From contig JANFOG010000008.1 of assembly GCA_024336345.1 (NCBI GenBank), positions 1 to 64,000 on the forward strand: 64,000 bases of DNA, in the 5' to 3' direction. The DNA comes from Mariannaea sp. PMI_226 (Eukaryota > Ascomycota > Sordariomycetes > Hypocreales > Nectriaceae). Each line of letters opens with the position of its first letter. The first letter of the stretch is position 1. Both the position numbers and the translations under genes were made by a program. The notes under the pieces are model-generated. The model saw only the letters and a program-made list of their open reading frames with translations. It ran no database searches and was not told where the DNA came from. Shown here piece after piece: positions 11,900 through 20,673 of this stretch.

Positions 11900-14800
11900 G
11901 ACCGCCTTATTACTATTATATTAAGCACTCCATATAGATAATAATTATAGAAGAAGAAGAATTGATTTAATTTTTAAGATAAGGACTATTTGATTAAATA
12001 TTATTATTACCCCTATCTCCGCCTTATGACCAGACATTAATATAAGCTGTAAAAAGACTGCCCTAATTGCCACCATCCAGGCAGACCGCACTTAAGGAAA
12101 TATAAATCCACAAGCCACCTCCTTATTGTATATTAATAATGCTTATTTAAAAGCTGACCGTTTTAACCATTTATTACCCTTAAAGAATAGAAATTTATAA
12201 GTAATTTGAGGAGCTAATCTAAGGTAAAGGACATTAAAAGGAATATCTTTATTTAAAATATAAGTAAAGTAATAATCAATAAGAGGACAATTTTAAGAAT
12301 TAAATTTTTAAAAACCAGTAGATTGATATCCCGGAAAGACAATCTAATTACATTTAGTATATTTATACTAAATATAATTAGAGTATTTATTATCTATAAA
12401 CCCAGGAAGAGAATAATAAATGGTAAAGGGAGTTAGGATGTGCTTTTGACTAGCTATAACTATAGTGGTATATAATTGGATGTATTTAGAATAGTAGATT
12501 GGATTGAATTGATTAAAAAAAGAAATTAGAAGAGCTTTAAAATATTCTAGATGGAAAGAAAGGTAAGAAAAAAACCAACCGGCTGGGTGGGCATATTTTG
12601 CAATAATGTAGATAGAGCTTAGCTTTATCCTATCTAATATAATAAAACCATTAATAAGGACCCAATCTAATTTATTAATCAATTGGAAGAATTGTATAAT
12701 AATGGATTTAGAAGGTGTGTTTTTAGGCCCTTAACAAAAGGCAAGCTTAATATATATTAATTGGCCAAGGCAATTAAGGGCGAGGTAGTTATAGATCTAG
12801 ATTTCGAGACTTTTATAGATCTAAATATTATTTGATTAGATGGTTCCATTTATAATAAGGTATGGGGAGGCAATTTACTAGCTTTTATTAAGGACTTTTA
12901 ATAAAGTTCTAAGGAGATATATAATATTTATTATGGTTATTTTATAATAAAAAGATTTTATATATTAGATTATTAATATATAGAGTGGACTTAGCCTTAA
13001 GATAAATATTAAGAAGATCTTTTTAAAATTATAATAATAAGAAAGCCTAAAATAAATTAAATTTCCTAAAGATATTAGCTTTAGATAAGGGCATAGATTA
13101 AGATCTCTTTATAATAATGTCTAATAGGAGGAAGTAGAAGAAATGATATTAAAAGGGAGAAGAAGAGATAAGAAAAGAATGAGGAAAAAAAGAAAGGCAG
13201 CTCTAAAGGCATTTAATATAAGGGATTAAAGGTATAAACTGCAATTAAGATAATTACTATAAATTATAATTAAAAGCAAGCAAACTAATTATAAAGAATA
13301 TTAAATAACTCCTTATTACTCACTTATTTCTATATAAGTAAATTACCCCTTATGAGGATATTTTAAGATCTAGTTTGCTAGAGTGTTTTCCTCTCTAATT
13401 TACCTTAATTATATACCACAAATTGCGCTCTATTTATCTTCTTTAGCCAATAAAGCAATCTTTAGATAGTAAATTATTTAATTAAATAACTAGCTACCTA
13501 AGTATTTAATTTTCTTCTTCTCTTCCCCTCTTAAAGTCTTACTCTTATATTTATAATTATTAACCCCTTTAGTATACCACCTATCTTCATTGCCCCACCT
13601 ATTTAGTTCTTCTTCCATTACCTTAAGTATAATATCTTTATTATAAGCAATATTATAAACTATTTATTAATTCTTTATAAAGGTAGATTTAATTAAATTT
13701 ATTTAAGTGTGCATTTATGGAGAAGGGGGAGGTAAGAGTTTCCTAGCTATAAATAAGGATATTACTATTATAGACCTTAGAGGGATCTATAAACACCAAT
13801 CTATTTAGTTCCAAGCTCAAATAGACTGGTCTTATTAGGCTAATAATAATAAAATCTGTCTTTTTATTAATACTAAAGGAGATATCTCTTTTGCCTTGCG
13901 CTATATTAAATCTCAAGCTCCTTTTAGAATGGGATTATTAACTAAAAGGATTGGAAAATATATTATAATAATCTTTAGTAAATATTCTAAGAACTTTAAA
14001 ACAATAGATAGGCAATGAATTTTCAGCTTATATCTTTCCTCATTATAATTATATATAATATTAATAATATTATTACTATTAGTCAAGATGCAATATACAT
14101 TAAATCTTCTAAGATGATTAAAAATATTAAAGGGATTGCTAAGAGGAATTAATTAAATGCTTTATTCTTTTTAAATTGCGAAATTACTATTTATAATAAC
14201 CTTACCTTTAAATATCTATCTCTTACTACCCTAAAAGCTAAGATATTTAATAAGTGTTTATTTACTAGCTATATTAATTTTAATTAAAATCACTAGACCT
14301 ACTTTATATTTAATAGAAAGTTTATATATTTATATTCTTATAATACCTTAAGAGATAGGAGGGAGAGATAAGCTAAGGCTGCTTGTCTAGCTTTCTAAGA
14401 GTTCCTTACAAAAGCTAGTCTGCTATTTAACTTTAGCTTCCTAGGCATGCTAGTTATACCCTAGATTGATGGTTGGAGCTATGGTTACCTTTATGCCTTT
14501 ATCTTAAGCCAGCATTTGCATTATCTTATTGGTCTAAGTTATCTATAGCTACTCCAAGCTACTAGCCCGCAACTCCTATAAATAAATAACAATACTAAGC
14601 CAATCTTTAGCACTCCTGAAATATATTTTTAAGACTGGACTTTAGCCCCTTAGAAGGCAGTTGGGTAAGCTATAAGACCTATAATAAAATATATCTATAC
14701 CCTCATCCTAATGGTCATTTTTAACAAACTTAGCATTCAAAATTAAACCTTTTTTATTAATAAAATTAAGACTAAATTATATTAATACTAAACTATTAGG

Positions 14801-15935
14801 TATACTCCTTAGAGTAGGGATAATTTAATTAAAAGGTCTAAGCTATATACTAACCTTAGGGGATTCCAATATCTTAAGTGGGAAAGTAAAGATGCTATAA
14901 GGAGTTATTATATTAATAGGATCATTTTAAGAATTAAGCTAAATAATTACCCTTAAGTTTAATATTCTTAGCTAGCTATTAATATCTAATTCCCTTAGGT
15001 CCTAAGGGAAGTTACTAATAGGTAGATTGGCAAGGGGTTTAGAACTGATGATAGTTCTATTCTCTTGCTCTTTTTGGTTTAGCTAAGCATCCCTATTAAT
15101 GCTAGCCCAAGATCTGTCCGTTAGACTTAGGTCAATTAGCTTAGAAATAGTCTATTTAATCCAGAAGTTAGTATAGAAGATGGTCTACCTAGGTCTCCTA
15201 GAAGCTAAGGACAGTTTGTAAGATTCTTAGCTAGTAAATTGATAGATAAGGAAGCTAATAATGCTAATATCTAGCGAATCCTTAAGCAATCTAGTCTAAC
15301 CATAATGCAAATGGCTTTACTTATTATTATAAATATTAACAATAATAATATTAAAATTAATAAGGATATTAAAAGTGTCTTCCATTTTAATATCTCTCTA
15401 ATAGAAGGGATATAGGAGCTTTAAAGCGCTATATTAATTAAAATAAATAATAATAGGATTATCTAATATTGTAAAAGAGCCAATCAATTCCCTCCCAAAT
15501 ATGCTTCTACTATTATAATTAGTAAAGTTGCTAATAGACTGCAGCTCCTTATTATTTCTAATAGAGTTATATAATATAGCCCATCTACCAATACCTATAT
15601 ATCTTATATTCCAAATGGTATAATAAGTATGGATTAATAAAGGGAGATTTATAATAAGATAGATAGGATCTTTAATAAAGGAAAGATTGTAGAGGATCAA
15701 AAGTCTAAAAGGGAATAGTAATGGTTAGCAAGAGAAGCTTATAGGGAGTAATAAAAGCTTATAGGTTTAGAGGAGGATATCTTGATAATAGGAAGGTATT
15801 TTCTTATTTTATTTAATAGAAGTATTTAATTAGATAGTCTACTATTAGGGAGGCATATAATAGCTAGGAAGGCTTCTTTTCTATTATTTTAGTTATATAA
15901 TATCTATATACTTAAGGGCAAGTATGGTATTATAT
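11900..15935 (+). pseudogene. Unassigned 3' extension of the retroelement
   Basis: About 4 kb separate the integrase-containing ORF from the 3' LTR. A purine-rich AAGTGGGGAGGCG lies near 11887-11899 and resembles a polypurine tract. Coding-like pieces are visible on the plus strand (a basic K/R-rich segment near 13100-13200, and ANQFPPKYASTIIISKVANR near 15480-15540), all broken by stops. I do not recognise the family. It could be an extra retroelement gene, an acquired host segment, or a second element nested within the first. Confidence 0.4.
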
Positions 15936-15944
15936 AGGGAGGTG

Positions 15945-16317
15945 TGTATTGGGGTTATGTAACCTTTCTATTTAGGAAATTGGGTAGAGGATTTTAATTG
16001 GTTGGGATAGATATGTACTTCCGGAGGTGGATATAAAAACCTAGATGTCCGCATCTTTTGATAGATATGAACTTCAGTATTGTCAATTTACATTATTTTT
16101 GGGCCAATTAGATTCAGTTCTTTTGTAAAGCATTTGATTAGATGCTCTTAATTATAATGTCTTTTTCAGATTTGTAATATTTATTTTTATTATTTATTTA
16201 TAAATTTTCCAGCCATAAAGGCTTAAACACCTATCATTCTTAGACCACAGTAGCTCCGATTTTAGGCTGATTATATTGTTTTATTGTATTGTTTTCAGCC
16301 ATTTCCTCACCCAAACA
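15945..16317 (+). repeat. 3' LTR
   Basis: Direct repeat of 3912-4284 with the same length. It starts TGTATTGGGGTTATGTAACC and ends CCCAAACA, giving canonical TGT...ACA ends. Just upstream (about 15934-15944) lies TATAGGGAGGTG, a plausible polypurine tract. It keeps more C/G than the 5' LTR. Confidence 0.9.
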
Positions 16318-16555
16318 AAATATAAATTAAAAAAATTATTATTATTTTTCTTTTTCTTTACTCTATATTATATATATTTTTATTTCTTCTTCTTTTCTTT
16401 TTTCCCCCCCCCTTTTTTTTTTTTTTTTTTTTTTCTTTTTCTTATCCTTTTAATAAAAAAAAATAAAGGCACCAAACCCTTAATCTTAATAAACCTTAAT
16501 ATGCCCTCATTAACTTTTCTTTTGACCTTAAAATTTTTTTAGGCCAATGATTGTT
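16318..16555. other. Low-complexity polypyrimidine tract at transposon edge
   Basis: A run of T-rich sequence with a C9 and a T22-type homopolymer (about 16330-16450) separates the 3' LTR from the truncated STAND gene. The phenylalanine-rich open frame across it is a composition artefact. Confidence 0.8.
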
Positions 16556-16556
16556 C

Positions 16557-17063
16557 CTATCCTGGGGGAAAGTTGTCCTGGAGGAATGGCCCGTGCGCCA
16601 GGTGCGACCGCCATACAATGTCGCTAAACCCAAGTTGTTGTTCAGCCAGAACAACAGGCGGACTAGAGACTAGGCTGAGCTTGGCCGCCTGGATATTGCG
16701 GTGCAAAACCTCGACATTTCCTTTCCAGTGACGGAAAGCGAGAATCCCAAAGACTTTACCCTTTACATTACGTTTTGACCCTGTTGCCAGCACTTTGTTA
16801 AGCACCTCAAGATCTCTGACAACTTGATCGCAGTTCGCCTGTCAGTGCTGGAGAATGACATCATTCTGCGAGGGTGCCTTGTCGTTGGCCTCCCGCATAA
16901 CGTGGACTAAGAAATCCAACTCGCGCATGAGAGAATCTAGTTCGGCCGGTGCGGCGTCTTCACTGTTAGTGATATCGCGCAGCTTGTTAATCCCGCTGGT
17001 GACTTGGACTAGCAGAGACACAAATCCCACCGCACCAGCGGCTATGCCGAACGCCTCGGCCAT
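16557..17063 (-). pseudogene. Truncated fungal STAND/NLR N-terminal domain
   Basis: The minus-strand frame starts MAEAFGIAAGAVGFVSLLVQ and continues SGINKLRDI, the usual opening of the N-terminal domain on fungal NACHT/ankyrin STAND proteins (self/non-self recognition and cell-death receptors). A TGA at 16842-16844 interrupts the frame, and the same frame continues CDQVVRDLEVLNK...FRHWKGNVEVLHRNIQ, which is typical of this domain, then stops at 16557. No NACHT or repeat domain follows, because the reading frame runs into low-complexity and LTR DNA. Truncation by the transposon block is likely. The nonsense codon may be a leak of RIP into flanking DNA, but the original codon is uncertain. Confidence 0.75.
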
Positions 17064-17237
17064 GTTGGGGAGGATGGCGTGGGCTCAACCCATGGGAATG
17101 AAGTGAAATGACGTGAAAAAAAAATGAAAAAGAAGAGAAAGGAGAAGAGTTTATGGAAGCTGAGAAGGCAAGAGGAGGGGCTCAGTCAGGTTGCCTCAAG
17201 GTTGCCTCACAAGCCGCCTTGGGGGCTGTGAGTTGCA

Positions 17238-18176
17238 GATGTGCATGATGATGCAGCCAATGGGGACAGGCCAACAGTGGTTGATCTTCTTGCTGGAGTC
17301 GTTTTATGCGAAGACAATGACGAATATGATGAGATCAAGGACTATGTCCTTGGCATCATCCTCGCTGCTGGCAAGCCTCTTTTCTCACAGTCGATGCCTT
17401 CCCAAGGAGCGCCGACCTGCGACCATCAAAGTCTGCATCATCTCTTGTTCCCCGAAATACTCTACTTTCGTTTGGAAGCTGCTGCTATAGACAATACCTC
17501 AATTATCCCCATTAAATCTAGCGAAGCATATACCATCGACCCGGTTCTCGACAGAGCTTTTATGGAAGAGTTGGATACTAATGATCACCTTGCACGATAT
17601 ATCCCCGAGAAAATTGTGGTTACCAAGTTATTCTTAAGGGGTACAAGTTCTGTCGCCGCTGCTGTCCAGGTAGATGGGCGAGATATGTTCTGCAAGGCCC
17701 GTGGTCAATGAGGCGGGCTATTTGACACCAGCGAGGGACGAGAGGTAGAACATCTTGGCAAGATGCTGAGAGCATTCCCGCAACAAGGCACGTTGCGCGT
17801 TCCCCAACTTCTAGGCTATATCTACCATAAGGATACCAAGCAAGTCCTAGGATTTCTTCGACAGTGGGTGCCTGGGCGTAGGCTCAGTGAGATTGATGTC
17901 GCCAACACCACGGCAGAGACGAGGCGAAAATGGGTCTCGCAGATTCGTGAAAGCATCCAGCTCCTCCACAAGCAGGGATTAGTGTGGGGGGATGGCAAGC
18001 CCAGCAATATCATCATTGATGAGCGGGACGATGCCTGGCTAATTGATTTCGGGGGAGGATTCACAGATGGTTGGGTCGACAAGGAGCTGGCCGAGACAAC
18101 GGAGGGAGATGAGCAAGCCCTGGCCAAGATTACAAAACTACTAAGCGGAGATAATGTTTTGGTCTTCTCCTCATAA
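17238..18176 (+). pseudogene. Protein kinase-like gene with one in-frame stop
   Basis: One plus-strand frame runs from about 17238 to 18176, interrupted by a single TGA at 17709-17711 (CAA TGA GGC); a CGA-to-TGA change would explain it. The C-terminal half has kinase landmarks: LLHKQGLVWGDGKPSNIIID (catalytic loop D-x-K-x2-N near 17961-18020) and AWLIDFGGG (DFG box near 18034-18058), followed by EGDEQALAKI, common in fungal kinase-like proteins found near heterokaryon-incompatibility-type genes. The N-terminal half has no ATG start in frame; an intron acceptor TTGCAG just upstream (17233-17238) suggests a missing first exon. It lies head-to-head with the broken STAND gene, 180 bp away. Confidence 0.7.
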
Positions 18177-18633
18177 AAAGATGGCATTGGAGACACGGAG
18201 GTATAGTGTGGGCAATGTGACGCAGACTTTAAAGAAGCGGGACATCAAGAAGATATAGTGCCTTTCCGAACGAAAGGTCCTCGTACCGCGCAATAATAAA
18301 ACACATCCCACCATAACACATCCCCCCAACAGGTCCACTTTTGCAGTTTTGGGTAATACTATGTGAATATCACATAATCTATTTTAAATTGCTTCTTGAA
18401 CCCTTTTCCTTTCATTTTTTATTAAAGTTATAAGGGCCAGCTGGTCCCTATAACCGTAACCCTATCAAGAGTTAAGGGTAAAGGGTAAAGGGTAAAGGGG
18501 ACATAACTATTAGCTCTAGCTTTCCTTTCTTCCCAAAGGCTTGGACAATGAATAGTGTGCTTGCCGCTTTTTTTCCATTTCCCCTATTATACTAAGTGAT
18601 TCCTTCGATCTTGTTTAATATAATGCCCTAACC
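18177..18633. other. Intergenic; hairpin and telomere-like repeat
   Basis: No gene seen. It contains a near-palindrome ATAAGGGCCAGCTGGTCCCTAT (18430-18451), then GTAACCCTATCAAGAGTTAAGGG, which can pair with itself, leading into the telomere-like array listed separately. Confidence 0.5.
18473..18500 (+). repeat. Short tandem GGGTAAA array
   Basis: About four tandem copies of a 7-nt unit (TTAAGGGTAAAGGGTAAAGG) occur here. The unit differs from the usual fungal telomere repeat TTAGGG, so it is not a telomere, but it could be a degenerate interstitial tract. A looser version (GGGGTTAAAGGTAAGGGGTAAG) lies at about 54498-54520; both are just upstream of a family A repeat. Confidence 0.7.
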
Positions 18634-18698
18634 ATTCTACTAATATAAACCTATTGCAATCTGGTTTATCCCTTGGGAACTGATTAGACTGTTATAAT
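18634..18698 (+). repeat. LTR-like repeat family A, copy 2 (end fragment)
   Basis: Reads CTACTAATATAAACCTATTG, then TTTATCCCTTGGGAACTG and a terminal GACTGTTATA. It is close to the ends of the copies at 1782-1850, 34908-34973 and 55063-55128. Only the 3' end of the repeat is recognisable here, and it is much less AT-shifted than copy 1. Confidence 0.65.
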
Positions 18699-18735
18699 AG
18701 AGTAAAGTTTCTTAAAACTCCTAATAAAATCCTGT

Positions 18736-19701
18736 TTATAATTCTACTACAATTGGGTCGTTTATAAGTATATTCTTTGGCCCGCCAACGACCGCAGCAT
18801 TAACAAAGATAGTCATCTCTTTACTTAGGCTCGAAGGTAAAATTGTTCCTTTCAATTTTGCCCAGAGCACTAAAATCGCCATCCAGCCAACCGCCGTCCA
18901 CCCGGCCCATCCAGTCATTATCTCTTCATACGCCCTTTGTACGCCATCTAGAAATACCCTTTCACGCCCGTACGACGCGTGAATGTGTCCAAAGACAACA
19001 AGACGTGGTTGGAGTCGAGAAATCTCCTCAGCTAGATAAGGACAACCAGCTCGGTGGAAGTCGCGTGCATCGAGATGATGCTTTGGTGGACCATGAGTGA
19101 CCACGATATCTGGTTTTACTTCCAATCTAGAAAATCGAGTTGACCAGTGATACCCATCGTCTGGTCTATATTGGAATGCCGATATTCCGTATTGTGATGT
19201 CCAAGGACTGCCGAAGATTGTGAGCCTTCGAGGCTGAAAACCGGCAGTTGCATGTGTAAAGTCTAAAGCCGGCTGAGTAGATGGGAAATTTAGTATAATA
19301 CTGCTATCTTGGAGATAGATGACATTCCCCCAATCTAGATCTTCTTTTGTTTTACTGTGACCATATCGTCGCTCTGGATATTTAGTGAGAAAGGTTTCAT
19401 CAAAGAGGACATCGTGATTCCCCGCAATGAGAATTTTGTATTTGTGTGGTTGGTTTGATAGCCACTTTAGCTCGGCCTGGACTTCATCAAATGAACCATG
19501 CTCAGTCAGGTCTCCCGCATGAATAAGAATGTCCCCGGGGGGTAGTATTGGATGTGTATTGTGGGTGTCGGAAATGCAGATTATCCGAAGGGGAGTTGAG
19601 GGCTGTGGTGAGTTCATCCTAGTGGCATGGATTGCGCGCAGCTTGCTGGCGGCCCTCCGTTTCCGATGCCTTTCAAGCTTGATGCTGGTGAGTGGTTGCA
19701 T
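18736..19701 (-). CDS. Calcineurin-like metallophosphoesterase (MPPED/UPF0046 type)
   Basis: A 321-aa single-exon protein. It carries the full metallophosphoesterase motif set: ISDTHN (D45, H47), GDLTEHGS (about 63-69), GNHD (94-97), VVTHGPPKHHLD (about 200) and GHIH (about 240), which bind the two catalytic metals. The short form, with the TEHGS and GPPKHHLD signatures, resembles the MPPED1/2-like family common in fungi. Its physiological phosphodiester substrate is unknown. The C-terminus carries a hydrophobic stretch (GWTAVGWMAILVLWAKL, about residues 268-284) that could be a membrane anchor. The first 30 residues are basic and the next Met (about residue 29) is an alternative start. It stands alone between a family A repeat fragment and an intergenic gap, and looks intact. 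Confidence 0.88.
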   Translation of the reverse strand: MQPLTSIKLERHRKRRAASKLRAIHATRMNSPQPSTPLRIICISDTHNTHPILPPGDILIHAGDLTEHGSFDEVQAELKWLSNQPHKYKILIAGNHDVLFDETFLTKYPERRYGHSKTKEDLDWGNVIYLQDSSIILNFPSTQPALDFTHATAGFQPRRLTIFGSPWTSQYGISAFQYRPDDGYHWSTRFSRLEVKPDIVVTHGPPKHHLDARDFHRAGCPYLAEEISRLQPRLVVFGHIHASYGRERVFLDGVQRAYEEIMTGWAGWTAVGWMAILVLWAKLKGTILPSSLSKEMTIFVNAAVVGGPKNILINDPIVVEL

Positions 19702-20673
19702 TACTTGCGAATTTAGAGGCCTGAGATATTGAAGCAGATGTGCCCGGCCTTATGAAGTTCAACTGTGAAGTTGGCGCCCGGCAGCTATCAGCCAACAAGG
19801 GGGTCTGATGTAATGGTTTATCCTTGCTGACGCATCACACATAACACAAGCAGCTGGTTGGCCACTGTTTTGTGTCACGCAGTCCAGCCGCTCAAGCATT
19901 TTTTCCACTCTGACCCAACACACGCTCCGTGTCTGTGAAGCACGGCGCTTGCAACCAAGAAGTACAATAGGTACAATATGAACATGCTTTTTTTCTCCAT
20001 TCTTGCTTTTGTTGGCCCTTCCTACGACCAGGTAGCCTGGTTAGTTTATGAGACTTCGTTTGAGAATGTTAGTCGACTATATTTAGCAACAACCTCTACT
20101 CCGAGGAGAACATAATATAAATGCTTAACCACCTCAAGCACCAATTTGAAAATTCATATCTATAGACACTAGATCATCTCTGATCTTTTACAATATTTTC
20201 AATACTTGTGCCATATGGTTCAGCATACCATCAATTGACTATTTATCCAAGAAGCTTACAAAACTCCAGACATGCAATATGACCATGTCATTTAATGGTG
20301 GAGCTACCAAAACGTGGGTCTCACCCATCTCGGGAGGTGGGGGCCGGGTTGAGACAGGGAGGGAATCGGCACTCGATGAAACACGCAGACTTCACCAAAA
20401 AGCATTTTTAATAGATTGTGCTATTCGTCTTCTTTGGTAAGAGTACCTCTACTCAGGGTAAGGTTTATAAGAATATATTTCCGAGCTAATACATGGCTGT
20501 GATGAGATAATTTTCAGTGGCTCAATCTGACGTAAGCGGGGTTATAACTGAGGGGGTCGAGAAGAGGGAGCGCCAAGTCCACTCTTAAAGGTTACAACCC
20601 AAGTAGATTAGAGCAGCAATTGTATCTTGAACAAGAACTACTCTTTTTTCCTCCCATTTTCACATATTGGTTG
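19702..20673. other. Intergenic region between divergent genes
   Basis: No coding frame, RNA gene or repeat was recognised. It should contain the promoters of the metallophosphoesterase (left) and the F-box-type gene (right), but no clear TATA or operator stands out. Confidence 0.5.

Larger units (their letters stand above)
4098..16144. repeat. Dispersed short palindrome family, about 18 copies in the retroelement
   Basis: A 14-bp core near CATTTGATCAAATG, often extended to ACCATTTGATNAAATGGT, recurs at core starts 4098, 4421, 4597, 4809, 5136, 5463, 6987, 7581, 8553, 10035, 11475, 11987, 12829, 13475, 14822, 15823 and 16131, with a weaker copy near 6215. Most copies read CATTTAATTAAATG or TATTTGATTAAATG, which is what RIP would make from the palindrome. 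Copies sit in both LTRs, in the leader and inside coding remnants. Where they fall in gag-pol they tend to lie in the same frame (P/L-F-N/D-Q/stop-M/V/I). Function is unknown. Confidence 0.7.
3912..16317 (+). mobile_element. 12.4-kb Ty3/Gypsy-type LTR retrotransposon, inactivated by RIP
   Basis: Two 373-bp direct repeats (3912-4284 and 15945-16317) flank an interior with gag-like, protease, reverse transcriptase, RNase H and integrase remnants in Gypsy order (integrase last) on the plus strand. The LTRs start TGT and the 3' copy ends ACA. Every domain is interrupted by stops, and key acidic residues are replaced by N, as expected from G-to-A change. A purine run lies directly before the 3' LTR, as a polypurine tract should. 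The interior is unusually long because about 4 kb of unassigned sequence lies between integrase and the 3' LTR. I could not fix a target-site duplication in the surrounding AT-rich DNA (ATATA flanks both sides within 1-3 bases of the LTR ends). Confidence 0.88.

Noticed and set aside
4098..16144. Regularly recurring palindromes as a CRISPR array
   Set aside because: Spacing is hundreds of bases and irregular, copies lie inside coding remnants, and the DNA is fungal.
16276..16542. 88-codon Phe-rich frame
   Set aside because: It is translated homopolymer T/C at the edge of the 3' LTR.
18473..18500. A true chromosome end or recent telomere fusion
   Set aside because: The unit is GGGTAAA, not the usual TTAGGG, only about four copies are present, and genes continue on both sides.
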